A DNA stretch of 64,000 bases from Dyadobacter sp. 676 (GTDB lineage Bacteria > Bacteroidota > Bacteroidia > Cytophagales > Spirosomataceae), in assembly GCF_040448675.1 (NCBI RefSeq), contig NZ_CP159289.1:372001-436000 (forward strand). Direction: 5' to 3'. The translations under genes and the position numbers were made by a program. Under the pieces are notes generated by a model. It did no database searches. It worked only from the letters and a program-made list of their open reading frames with translations, and was not told where the DNA came from. The stretch's first letter is position 1, and every line of letters starts with the position of its first letter. Below, piece after piece: positions 31,430-40,341 of this stretch.

Positions 31430-32191
31430 ATGTTGCCCATTGAAATCGACATTATCATATTAAGTTACGCCCGTAACGAAGAGCTAAAAAAAGTGACGCT
31501 CGACGGGATCGACACCCTTCTGAAATCGGAAGACCCGCAAAAGATCAGGTTCAATATAGTAGTTATCGAATCTAACAAGGAGCTGAAACCCTATCAATAC
31601 GTAGGCACACAAACGGTATACCCGTGGCAACGTTTTGGTTACCACCGGTATATGAATATCGGCATCGGCATGACGAAAGCGCCCTGGGTGTGCATTTGCA
31701 ACAACGATTTGCTGTTCCATCCGAACTGGGCTACCGAGATCCTCCGGGCATTTGAAACCGACCCCTCGCTCTGGAGCGCCTGCCCCGCATGCAGTATCCA
31801 CCATCCAGAGCATGGTGTGGCATTAAACAGCGGCCTGCATTACGGTTACGAAGTGCGCAGGGAGCTTGTCGGCTGGTGCATTTTCTTTAAAAGGGATATG
31901 CTTAAAATCACCGGCAAACTCGACCCCGCATTCAAGTTCTGGTATGCCGACAACGACTATGGAAATACGCTTCAAAAGCACCATTTAAAACATGCATTGG
32001 TCACTTCGTCCATCGTAGATCACCTCGAAAGCCGAACTTTGAAAACCAAAACGGCGACTGAACAACTTCAATTGACCAGCAGAGAGCGCTTTTACTATGA
32101 GTATAAGTGGGAGGGGCGTAGTTTCTTTTCTTATTTGAACCGGCTCAGAAAATTCAACAAAGAGTTGCACAAAATTAGGAAAAAGAATTAG
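31430..32191 (+). CDS. Family 2 glycosyltransferase (divergent)
   Basis: A 253-residue protein with the GT-A start IDIIILSYARNEELKKVTLDG and a metal-site motif CNNDLLF in place of DXD. GYEVRRELVGWCIFFKRDML and WYADNDYG form the acceptor region. It starts one base after the previous gene ends and closes the four-gene operon. The strongly basic C-terminus (ending KIRKKN) may hold it at the membrane. A T-rich hairpin follows at 32331. Confidence 0.88.
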   Translation: MLPIEIDIIILSYARNEELKKVTLDGIDTLLKSEDPQKIRFNIVVIESNKELKPYQYVGTQTVYPWQRFGYHRYMNIGIGMTKAPWVCICNNDLLFHPNWATEILRAFETDPSLWSACPACSIHHPEHGVALNSGLHYGYEVRRELVGWCIFFKRDMLKITGKLDPAFKFWYADNDYGNTLQKHHLKHALVTSSIVDHLESRTLKTKTATEQLQLTSRERFYYEYKWEGRSFFSYLNRLRKFNKELHKIRKKN

Positions 32192-32330
32192 TAAACGCGG
32201 CTGGCACTGAACCAATAAACCAGCATATCTCTATTAAAATGATCGTTCAATCTTCGCCAAAATATTTTTCCAAGCGTAGTAATAACTATCAAAAAAAAAA
32301 TGATTCGACCGAGACCTTATCGAATATTCG

Positions 32331-32355
32331 AACTATCTTTCAGCGATAGTTTTAA
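32331..32355 (+). terminator. Possible terminator after the glycosyltransferase operon
   Basis: A 7-bp stem AACTATC / GATAGTT with a 7-base loop, followed by TTTAATGTTT. It lies 140 bases after the last transferase stop. The gap 32192-32379 is AT-rich and also holds the palindrome CGAATATTCG at 32321. No gene is visible in it. Confidence 0.45.
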
Positions 32356-32379
32356 TGTTTAATTTTAACATAATCTGTT

Positions 32380-33383
32380 ATGAAGGTATTGCGACAATTT
32401 ATTTGGGCTGCATTTCTGGCAACTCCATTAATTCTTACATCGTGCGAAAAGGAAGAATCCTTAATCGATTCTTCTGAACAACCCCAGCCTGAATTAGTCT
32501 ATCAAGACTAAGCAGGCAAAGTAACTTTTGATGGTCAAGAAATGAATTTTGAGAATTTAGATATCCTAGCTAACTATCAAAATAAGATTAACGAAGATGC
32601 GAAATTCAGGAGCTTCATTTACAAAAGTATTCCACTAAGCTAGCGATTGGACAATTAAACAATGCATCCTTTGAAAGAAAATACCTATTTGAAAAATTAA
32701 CAAACGACTATCTCCACTTAGTAAATAACGCGGGAATAGTTGTGATCAGTGGACATTTGGTTCGCTTTGACAAGCAATATCAGTATGAGGTACCCGTCAA
32801 TAAACGAAGGTTATTGTCTGCCATTGATGAAAATGACATTGATATCACAGCTGTCCGCCGCGATACCTACGGCATCACAGATATAAACACTGGAATACCA
32901 AACGGTAAAACAACTCAAATATCACTTCCGGGAAATGGGTCTAATTTCTACGAGTACCGATTCTACATTCAATCTCCTGATCCAGGCGCCAATCAAACGA
33001 GACGGTATATCCATGAGCTGTTTGGGCACCGCGGCGCAAATGTTGGAGGAACAATTCAACATAGACTTATTCTACGCTTTAAAATGGACTACCTGAGCGG
33101 AAGTGGGAATTGGTATGCCGCAGGCGAGCCTAGAACCCAAAATCATTCGGTTACTGTCACCGGCAATTACAATAACGTTTACGGACTTTATTCTGAAACG
33201 TATAGTAACTCGCAAACCACGACGAATCCTGAGGAACGAGTTATAGGATTAATAAATAATGGCTCAACTGCGTATGGGACTTGGAATGTTAATGTTCAGG
33301 GCTTTATAGAAAGCAAAATGATCTCGGCAAACGGTTACAACTATGCTTACACCAATGGCGGACCAGGTCTGGTCTTGTGGTAA
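32380..33383 (+). pseudogene. Decayed lipoprotein gene of unknown function
   Basis: ATG at 32380 opens a lipoprotein signal (MKVLRQFIWAAFLATPLIL, then TSCEKEE). The frame is broken twice: a TAA at 32509-32511, and a one-base loss near 32620-32640, after which reading continues in another frame (TKLAIGQLNNASFERKYLFE) through GTG 32742 to TAA 33383. The C-terminal part is polar, rich in Asn, Tyr and Gly, like a beta-rich secreted protein, but I know no family. Sequence is clearly more AT-rich than neighbouring genes. Two lesions of different type argue for a real pseudogene. A shortened product from 32742 (213 residues, no signal) is possible but unlikely. Confidence 0.75.
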
Positions 33384-33436
33384 ACGTGCAGGGTAAAGCC
33401 TGTTCTAAACCCAACTGTGACAGTCACAACTGTTGA

Positions 33437-33499
33437 AGCTTTTCCACAACGAAGGGCTGGTCGGAAAATAGCAGACCAATTGTTCGTTGTGGAAAAGCT
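33437..33499. repeat. 17-bp perfect inverted repeat (long hairpin)
   Basis: AGCTTTTCCACAACGAA at 33437-33453 pairs perfectly with 33483-33499; the 29-base spacer holds a nested TGGTC/GACCA pair. A smaller dyad TGTGAC-A-GTCACA lies at 33416-33428. It is placed between the decayed lipoprotein gene and a convergent glycosyltransferase, so it may serve as a bidirectional terminator, or be the trace of a mobile element. No transposase is present. Confidence 0.8.
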
Positions 33500-33506
33500 A
33501 TTCTCA

Positions 33507-34391
33507 TTATTTCTTCATTTTCAACAACCTAATCATCAATTTATAAGGAAATGAAAGAGTAGCAATCCGCGAGCGCCTTGTGCTCCATATGAGTTTGATC
33601 AAATACCATTTCGGATACCAATCATTATCTATTTGCTCTTGAAGAAAAACTTCATAGGCGTGTCGTTCAATCCTTTTCAAATGGCTTTCTGGAATCATGT
33701 CAATATTCAGTGGCAAAACTGCCCCCCATTTTTTATGGACTTTGCAAATGGCATCCATCCATTTTCTATTGAAATTACCTTCCGAAAAGTGTCTTAGCAG
33801 GATTTCAAATGTGACGGCAACTTGAAATTCCTGATTTATTGCAATAGAAAAATCGATGTCGTATCCATGAAATCCTTTTAGAAGTTTTTCGTCAAATGGA
33901 TATTTTAAAGCAGCACTCTTACGCACGCAAAACCAACAACCGTCAACACAGGCAACGCGTGAAAGTAGTTCATTACGTGGATTTTGATAATCCAACGAGT
34001 CGTTTCGGCCAGTGTGTTTGTAACCTTGTATCAGGTTACAGTAAAAACCGCCGTTCTCCTGCAAATGATAATTATACCAACTCGAAGGCGCCAGGGATTT
34101 ATACCCCCCTCCGGCAATTCCTAGGAGTCCGACGGCCGGATTATTTTTAAACAGCTCCACCAGCTTCTCCCCCCACCCAAGAGTCTGCATTTCAATGTCC
34201 TCGTGCATGAAGCAAAGCACGTCGTACTTTGCCTGCATTGCACCCATATTGTAGATTTCACAAATCCCTTTCTGCAATTGGTTGTTATCGAAAGCGATGA
34301 TTTCATGGGGCACGCCGATCGTTTTGCGGATGTTTTCCGAAACGGTCAAAAGCTCTTCGCGGCTTACCGAGCAAATAATAATTGAGATCAT
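33507..34391 (-). CDS. Glycosyltransferase-like protein (Glyco_tranf_2_5 type)
   Basis: A 294-residue GT-A-like protein. It starts MISIIICSVSREELLTV and has EIIAFDNN, a CFMHEDIEM motif in the DXD position, and GCWFCVRKSAAL with HGYDIDFSI for the acceptor region. This pattern fits the streptococcal-type Glyco_tranf_2_5 family. The gene is in the AT-rich patch, on the opposite strand from the four-gene exporter operon. Codon use looks unlike its neighbours, suggesting transfer. No partner gene is adjacent on the same strand. Confidence 0.82.
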   Translation of the reverse strand: MISIIICSVSREELLTVSENIRKTIGVPHEIIAFDNNQLQKGICEIYNMGAMQAKYDVLCFMHEDIEMQTLGWGEKLVELFKNNPAVGLLGIAGGGYKSLAPSSWYNYHLQENGGFYCNLIQGYKHTGRNDSLDYQNPRNELLSRVACVDGCWFCVRKSAALKYPFDEKLLKGFHGYDIDFSIAINQEFQVAVTFEILLRHFSEGNFNRKWMDAICKVHKKWGAVLPLNIDMIPESHLKRIERHAYEVFLQEQIDNDWYPKWYLIKLIWSTRRSRIATLSFPYKLMIRLLKMKK

Positions 34392-34455
34392 GACTATAAA
34401 TGGCTGTTAAAAGTAACAAGGAAATCATTAACGCGGCACCGATTTCAGTAGAAAT

Positions 34456-34470
34456 TGCCTTAGTAAGGCA
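34456..34470. promoter_or_regulatory. Perfect 15-bp palindrome upstream of the sialate O-acetylesterase gene
   Basis: TGCCTTA-G-TAAGGCA is a perfect dyad with one central base, placed 34 bases before ATG 34505, in the divergent gap with the glycosyltransferase. The position fits an operator. No regulator is adjacent, and no exact TAnnTTTG promoter was found beside it. Confidence 0.4.
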
Positions 34471-34504
34471 TTTATGAATAGTCTTCAATTATCTTCTACT
34501 TTCC

Positions 34505-36460
34505 ATGAAACGCGTACTTCTACTGCTGCTTCTCACCTGCGCGACCTCTTCGTTTGCGCAAGTCAGGTTCGCCCGGCTTTTTTCCGACCACGTCGTGCTG
34601 CAACGCCAAAAGCCTATCCCTGTCTGGGGCTGGGCAAAACCCGGCGAAAAAGTGAAAGTTACGCTCGCGGGGCAGTCGATGGACACGAAAGCCGACGCAT
34701 CGGGTAAATGGCAGGTAAGTTTCAGGCCGCTGGAAGCAGGCGGCCCACACACTTTGCAGGTAACCGCCAAATCGGGCAATGCGACGGCAAACGACGTACT
34801 GATCGGCGAAGTATGGCTTTGCTCGGGCCAGTCGAACATGGAATGGCCTGTATCCGCCGCTAAAAACTACGAGGATGAACGAAAAAATGCCGAATTCCCA
34901 CAAATCCGCCACTTTCGCGTCGATCACCTGGTGACGCTCCAGCCCGAGCAGGATCTGAAAACAGGGGAGTGGAAGCCCGCCAATGCGGAGACCGTCGGCG
35001 GCTTTACCGCGGTAGGTTTCTTTTTCGCACGTGAAATTTATCAAAAACTGAATGTGCCCATTGGCATCCTGCATTCGTCGTGGGGCGGCTCGCAGATCGA
35101 AGGCTGGATTAGCAAGGAAGCGATGCTGGGCAACGAGGAATTACGCTTCTATGCTCAAAATTTGCCCAAAACGTGGGAAGAGGCCGACATGATTATGGAT
35201 AAAAAGCTGAAAAAACAGCTATTCAAAAATGCTTCTTACGATCCTGGCCGGGAGGACGAAAGAAAATACCTGTCGCCCGACGCGGATTTTACAAACTGGC
35301 AAAAAACGGCGGATCCGGTAGGTCAATGGGATTGGAAAGGCCTGATGGGCTTTCGCGGCCACGGTTATATGGCCAAGGAGGTCAATTTTCCCTCGGATCT
35401 GGTTTCCAAACCCACGACGCTCTCACTGGCGGAAAACGATGGGCCTGTGGAAGTATACATCAATGGCAAACTGGTTCACGAAGGCGCCGTTAAAGGTCCC
35501 CGAAAAATCGAAATACCAGCCAACGGCTGGAAGGACGGCAAAAATGTACTCGTCGTCAAAACCGGCAATATGGTGAGCGCGCCGTGGTTTGGACCCGGAA
35601 TGATGGGTTCGGCAGGCGATATGTATATTACCGACGGTAACAGGAAAGTCAGTCTGGCCAAAGACTGGTACCTGATGCCGGCATTTGCTGAAAAACACGA
35701 ATACGCGCATTTGATGAACAATGTCGGAACGACCATCTACAACGCGATGATCGTACCGCTGATACCGTTCGCGATCCGCGGAACGCTCTGGTACCAGGGT
35801 GAAAGCAATGCCGGCCGGGCGTACCAGTACCGGCAGTCGTTCCCGCTGATGATCAACGACTGGCGCAAGCGCTGGAACGACGATTTTTCTTTTTACTGGG
35901 TACAGCTGTCGAGCTTCGGCACGGATCGCGACAGTAACAAAGGCAGCAACTGGGCAGAACTTCGCGAAGCACAAAATCGGACATTAAGCCTGCCAAAAAC
36001 CGGCATGGCCGTTACCACCGATGTCGGTAATCCCAACGACATTCACCCCACCAATAAGCAGGACGTAGCGTACCGCCTGGCCACCAACGCATTGAAACAC
36101 GACTACGGCCTGAATATCCCCTACGCCTCCCCGCTTTACGACCAGATGCGAACCGAGGGCGGCAAAGCGATCATTTCCTTCAAAAACGCTGAAAACGGCC
36201 TGACGGTGAAAGACCGGTACGGATACCTGAAAGGCTTCGAAATCGCAGGGGAAGACCGGGTTTTCCATTATGCCAAGGCTGAGATTCAAGGCAACAAGGT
36301 GGTTGTTTTCAGTCCGGAGGTAAGCAAGCCCGTGGCCGTGCGCTACGCGTGGTCGGACGCACCGGAGGATGCCAACCTGTACAATGCCGACGGGTTTCCT
36401 GCCAGCGCATTCAGGACCGATACATGGCCCGGCATTACCGTCGACGCCCGTTTCGAATAG
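34505..36460 (+). CDS. Secreted sialate O-acetylesterase (SGNH fold)
   Basis: A 651-residue protein with a signal peptide (cut after SSFA). Catalytic blocks are CSGQSNMEWPV with the Ser nucleophile, SWGGSQIEGW, WYQGESNAG and DVGNPNDIHP with the Asp-His pair. A carbohydrate-binding-like beta domain (about residues 245-365; VEVYINGKLVHEG) is inserted in the hydrolase, as usual in this family. The enzyme removes O-acetyl groups from sialic acid or from acetylated plant glycans in the periplasm. The quinoprotein gene starts 34 bases downstream, so an operon is likely. Confidence 0.92.
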   Translation: MKRVLLLLLLTCATSSFAQVRFARLFSDHVVLQRQKPIPVWGWAKPGEKVKVTLAGQSMDTKADASGKWQVSFRPLEAGGPHTLQVTAKSGNATANDVLIGEVWLCSGQSNMEWPVSAAKNYEDERKNAEFPQIRHFRVDHLVTLQPEQDLKTGEWKPANAETVGGFTAVGFFFAREIYQKLNVPIGILHSSWGGSQIEGWISKEAMLGNEELRFYAQNLPKTWEEADMIMDKKLKKQLFKNASYDPGREDERKYLSPDADFTNWQKTADPVGQWDWKGLMGFRGHGYMAKEVNFPSDLVSKPTTLSLAENDGPVEVYINGKLVHEGAVKGPRKIEIPANGWKDGKNVLVVKTGNMVSAPWFGPGMMGSAGDMYITDGNRKVSLAKDWYLMPAFAEKHEYAHLMNNVGTTIYNAMIVPLIPFAIRGTLWYQGESNAGRAYQYRQSFPLMINDWRKRWNDDFSFYWVQLSSFGTDRDSNKGSNWAELREAQNRTLSLPKTGMAVTTDVGNPNDIHPTNKQDVAYRLATNALKHDYGLNIPYASPLYDQMRTEGGKAIISFKNAENGLTVKDRYGYLKGFEIAGEDRVFHYAKAEIQGNKVVVFSPEVSKPVAVRYAWSDAPEDANLYNADGFPASAFRTDTWPGITVDARFE

Positions 36461-36494
36461 TTTCCTCCTTTTAATCTCAGGTTTAGAATTGAAT

Positions 36495-38624
36495 ATGCTA
36501 AAACCCTTATCCTGGTGCATAGGCGGCATCGGCTTGCTATTGGCAGGCGCACAAACCGTTTCCGAGCGAAAAGACGACAAACACGAATGGCGCGAGTACC
36601 TCGGCGGTCCCGACCGCAACCATTACTCGCCTTTGACGCAGATCAATAAAGACAATGTTAAAAACCTGCGGGTAGCGTGGAGCTATTCCATGCCCGATTC
36701 GGGACAAACACAGGTGAACCCGATTGTGGTCGACGGCATACTCTATGGCGTCACGGCTACTGTTCAGGCTTTTGCGCTGGACGCTGCTACGGGCAAGCAG
36801 CGGTGGATCTTCGGGGATAAATCTAAAAACGGGTCCAATACGAGCCGTGGGCTTACCTATTGGGAAGACGGCGACGACAAGCGCATCCTGCATGCGATGG
36901 GCGCCTATTTGTACGCGCTCGACGCACGCACAGGCAAGGTTATAGAAAGCTTCGGGGACAAAGGGCGGGTAGATCTGCATACCGGCTTGCCCGAAATCGC
37001 GAAAAATAAATACATGGTGTCCAACACACCGGGGACAATCTTCGAGGACCTGATTATCATGCCATTGCGGCTTTCGGAAGAATCGGACGCCGCCCCCGGA
37101 GACTTGCGGGCTTTCAATGTGCGGACGGGGAAGCTGGCCTGGACATTCCACACCATTCCTTATCCGGGAGAGTTTGGCTATGCAACCTTCCCGCCGGATG
37201 CCTACAAAAACACTTATACGGGCGCTGCGAACAACTGGGCAGGCATGGCCGTCGATCGCAAAAGGGGTATATTGTATGTTCCTACCGGCTCTGCGGGCTA
37301 CGATTTCTACGGTGGAAAACGCAAAGGCATGAACCTTTTTTCGAACTGCCTTATCGCGCTCGACGCCCGCACGGGCAAGCGCCTGTGGCATTACCAGACC
37401 ATGCACCACGACCTCTGGGACCGCGATCTTCCGGCCCCACCCAATCTCATCACCGTAACAAAAACCGGCCCCGACGGCAAACCACGCAGGATCGATGCCG
37501 TCGCGCAGATCAGCAAACAGGGATATGTGTTTGTGTTCGATCGGGTTACGGGTAAACCGCTGTTTCCTATTAAAGAAGTGCCCGCTCCGCAAAACGCATT
37601 GCCCGGCGAATATCCATGGCCTACCCAGCCCGTCCCGACCAAACCCGCACCCTACGCGCGGCAAGCCTACGCTTTGACAGAGAACGACATCAGCGTACAC
37701 GCACCCGACCGTGATTCCCTTAAAATTAAATTCAGGGGATATAAAAAGGCGCTTTTCGCCGCTCCCAGCAAAGAAGGAACGGTGATCCTGCCGGGCTTCG
37801 ATGGCGGGGCGGAATGGGGTGGGGCCGCAGCTGATCCCGACGAAGGCATTTTGTATGTGAACAGCAACGAAATGGCCTGGATACTAACGATGAAAGAAAC
37901 GCCGAAAGCAAGCGAGCTGTCGAATCTCAGTCCGGGGGAAAAGGTTTATACCACTTACTGCGTAACTTGCCACGGCCCGCAGCGGAAAGGAAATGCGAAA
38001 AGCGGCTACCCGTCGCTGGTCGATATCGGCGCTCGGCGCGACAAAGCGTTTGTAAACCAGTTGCTAACCACAGGCAAAGGTATGATGCCGGGCTTCACCA
38101 TGCTGACAGCGGAGGAAAAACAATCGTTGGTAGCATTCCTGTTTGGAGATGAAAAGACAGAGGCTGTTTCGGAAACGCCGGTTTCCAGGAAAGTATACCT
38201 CCCTTACCAGAGCACAGGATACAACAAATTCCTCGACGCGAACGGCTTACCGGCCATTTCCCCGCCGTGGGGAACACTCAATGCGATTGATCTCAACACC
38301 GGAAAATTCCTCTGGAAAATACCTTTCGGAGAGGTCGAATCTCTGAAAGCGAAGGGTGTCCCGACGACCGGGACTGAAAATTACGGCGGCCCGGTGGTCA
38401 CTGCCAGCGGCCTGCTTTTCATTGCCGCAACGAAAGACGGCAAATTCAGGGCTTTTGATAAAAAGACCGGGAAATTACTTTGGGAAACACAGTTACCCGC
38501 CGCCGGATTTGCCACGCCCGCTACTTATGAGGTCAATGGAAAGCAATATGTGGTGATCGCTTGTGGAGGTACCAAGCTGGGCACAAAAAAAGGCAACCAG
38601 TATGTCGCCTTTGCATTGGAATAG
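36495..38624 (+). CDS. PQQ-dependent dehydrogenase (membrane-glucose-dehydrogenase-like propeller) with inserted cytochrome c domain
   Basis: Start at ATG 36495, which gives a short signal (MLKPLSWCIGGIGLLLAGAQ); 709 residues. It is an eight-bladed quinoprotein propeller: the start WREYLGGPDRNHYSPL, then many A-x-D-A-x-T-G-K blade motifs. A class I cytochrome c domain with CVTCH near residue 489 and a likely Met ligand in GMMPGF is inserted before the last blades (TGTENYGGPVVTASGLLF). It should oxidise a sugar or alcohol in the periplasm and pass electrons directly to its own heme. The stop abuts that of the convergent reductase gene. Confidence 0.92.
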   Translation: MLKPLSWCIGGIGLLLAGAQTVSERKDDKHEWREYLGGPDRNHYSPLTQINKDNVKNLRVAWSYSMPDSGQTQVNPIVVDGILYGVTATVQAFALDAATGKQRWIFGDKSKNGSNTSRGLTYWEDGDDKRILHAMGAYLYALDARTGKVIESFGDKGRVDLHTGLPEIAKNKYMVSNTPGTIFEDLIIMPLRLSEESDAAPGDLRAFNVRTGKLAWTFHTIPYPGEFGYATFPPDAYKNTYTGAANNWAGMAVDRKRGILYVPTGSAGYDFYGGKRKGMNLFSNCLIALDARTGKRLWHYQTMHHDLWDRDLPAPPNLITVTKTGPDGKPRRIDAVAQISKQGYVFVFDRVTGKPLFPIKEVPAPQNALPGEYPWPTQPVPTKPAPYARQAYALTENDISVHAPDRDSLKIKFRGYKKALFAAPSKEGTVILPGFDGGAEWGGAAADPDEGILYVNSNEMAWILTMKETPKASELSNLSPGEKVYTTYCVTCHGPQRKGNAKSGYPSLVDIGARRDKAFVNQLLTTGKGMMPGFTMLTAEEKQSLVAFLFGDEKTEAVSETPVSRKVYLPYQSTGYNKFLDANGLPAISPPWGTLNAIDLNTGKFLWKIPFGEVESLKAKGVPTTGTENYGGPVVTASGLLFIAATKDGKFRAFDKKTGKLLWETQLPAAGFATPATYEVNGKQYVVIACGGTKLGTKKGNQYVAFALE

Positions 38625-39557
38625 TTAAATACCGGCCATCCAGTCCCGCATTTTTTTGCGGCCGGCTTCGTCGGGCAGTCGTCCCTCGCCCGCCCCCAGG
38701 TTATCCACCAGGTGCTTCACATCCGAAGTACCTGGAATTACGCAGGTGACGGCGTCGTGGCTGATAATGTATTTCAGGAAAAACTGCGCCCAGCTCCGGA
38801 TATCGTAGTCGCCCGCCCAGGCCGGCAACTCTTTGCCTTTCACGGCGCGGAACAACGCTCCCTGCTCGAAAGGCTCGTTGATGATCACGGCGACGCCTTT
38901 GTCTTTCGCAGCTTTCAGCAAGCTTTTTTCCGCATTGCGGGAGCGAATCGAATAATTGAATTGTACAAAATCGACGTTTTCCGATTTTACGATCTGCTCC
39001 AATTTCGAATGTGCGGCATCGGTGTAATGGGTTATGCCTGTGTAACGGATCTTGCCTGCTGCTTTCCAGTCTTTGAGCGTTTTCAAATGGGTTTCCCAAT
39101 CCTGCAAATTATGTACCTGCATCAGATCGATCGTTTGGCGCTTCAATTTTCGTAACGACGCATTCATTTGGTCGATCCCCTCCTGCTTTCCGGTTGTCCA
39201 GACCTTCGTGGCGAAGAAAAACCGGTCGTTCAGCTTCAATTCGGCAGTCAGATCGCCGATCACCTGCTCCGCGCGCCCGTACATAGGCGAGGCGTCGATG
39301 ACTTTCCCTCCCATTTCCTGCATTTTTTTCAAAACCTCTTTCAAAGGCGCACGTTCAGCGGCGGCTGTTCCCACATCGAACTGTTGCCACGAACCGAGGC
39401 CTACCACAGGCAGGCGCTCACCGGTTGAGGGTATTTTTCTTTCCAATATCATTTTGAGATCGTTGCTTGCGAAGGAAAAAACCGGGTTCAATGCTAATCC
39501 GGCACCGGCCGCAGCCAGTCCGGCCAGGGCCTCCCGTCTCGAAAAAATATGCTTCAT
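38625..39557 (-). CDS. Tat-exported aldo/keto reductase
   Basis: A 310-residue protein with a twin-arginine signal (FSRREALAGLAAAGAG) and the aldo/keto reductase barrel. The catalytic tetrad is visible: Asp in VIDASPMYG, Tyr in the same motif, Lys in FATKVW and His in LMQVHN. NADPH-binding residues lie near VIPGTSDVKHL. Export of an NADPH enzyme by Tat is unusual and implies the cofactor is bound before export. The gene abuts the quinoprotein stop with no spacer. Substrate unknown. Confidence 0.9.
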   Translation of the reverse strand: MKHIFSRREALAGLAAAGAGLALNPVFSFASNDLKMILERKIPSTGERLPVVGLGSWQQFDVGTAAAERAPLKEVLKKMQEMGGKVIDASPMYGRAEQVIGDLTAELKLNDRFFFATKVWTTGKQEGIDQMNASLRKLKRQTIDLMQVHNLQDWETHLKTLKDWKAAGKIRYTGITHYTDAAHSKLEQIVKSENVDFVQFNYSIRSRNAEKSLLKAAKDKGVAVIINEPFEQGALFRAVKGKELPAWAGDYDIRSWAQFFLKYIISHDAVTCVIPGTSDVKHLVDNLGAGEGRLPDEAGRKKMRDWMAGI

Positions 39558-39634
39558 TGGCTGTTTAATGGGCTTTTGAAATGTTCAAGTTACGAACAAA
39601 TTGCATCGGGAGCACATGTCAGGCCAAAAATGAG

Positions 39635-39665
39635 AAAAGGAGCCAGGACAACCCTGGCTCCTTTT
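39635..39665 (-). terminator. Terminator after the small lipoprotein gene
   Basis: A 13-bp perfect stem AAAAGGAGCCAGG / CCTGGCTCCTTTT with a 5-base loop. On the minus strand it ends with a T-run, so it stops transcripts from the lipoprotein gene at 39694; the other direction is also plausible. Confidence 0.88.
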
Positions 39666-39693
39666 GCTGCACTTCACACCAAATCTGAATCTA

Positions 39694-40119
39694 TTACTTT
39701 TTCTCGATGGATACTCCGATTTTGTAATCTTCCAGCCGGGGCGATTTTGGAAGCTCCGGATAAGGAAGCACTTCGCTGACGGATAGTATATAAGTAGCCC
39801 CACCAAGCTGAAATTCCTGCGCATTGTCTTTGGAACCACCCTCGAATTCCACACTCACATCCACCTCGCTCGTCGCGTCGGACACCGTCAGCACCAGTTT
39901 CGCACTTCCCGCCGATACGCAACTGGCATTTATAGGGCACCGGCTGTCGGTCACCTCTTTCAGCTCCACTTTCAGATCGGTTCCCGAAGCCGAAACCTTG
40001 GTGGCCTGGCGGTACGGAACGCTGATCGCGTTCAATTCGGGCTGAGGGGCGGTATCTTCTTTTTTGTCGCAGGCTATGGCCGCGATACACATCAATGCGA
40101 GTAAAATCGTCTTTTTCAT
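39694..40119 (-). CDS. Small lipoprotein of unknown function
   Basis: A 141-residue protein with a lipoprotein signal (LMCIAAIACDKKE). The mature part is beta-rich with two Cys (SRCPINASCVSAG), which may form a disulfide, then a Glu/Asp-rich segment and an ending of YKIGVSIEKK. I do not recognise the family with confidence; proteins of this shape occur widely in Cytophagales. Monocistronic with a clear terminator. An inverted pair TAACCGTA (40264) / TACGGTTA (40295) lies in the divergent gap to the next gene. Confidence 0.75.
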   Translation of the reverse strand: MKKTILLALMCIAAIACDKKEDTAPQPELNAISVPYRQATKVSASGTDLKVELKEVTDSRCPINASCVSAGSAKLVLTVSDATSEVDVSVEFEGGSKDNAQEFQLGGATYILSVSEVLPYPELPKSPRLEDYKIGVSIEKK

Positions 40120-40341
40120 GCCAATAGTATTTTGAAGTAATAATGCAGAGAACCACAGCCGTCGATATTGGTTGTAACCGATTTATAAAAAATTATATTT
40201 CTCGATGTCCGCGCCCATACCGGTTACTATAAACGCGTTTTTCTCATTGTGATGAACCTAACTTAACCGTATGTTAATCTGGCATGCTTATTTTTACGGT
40301 TAGACACCTAAAATCAGCGGGATACAGAAAAACAGGAAGCT

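Noticed and set aside
33437..33499. Terminal inverted repeats of an insertion sequence
   Set aside because: Arms are 29 bases apart with no transposase or target duplication; a hairpin explains the structure.
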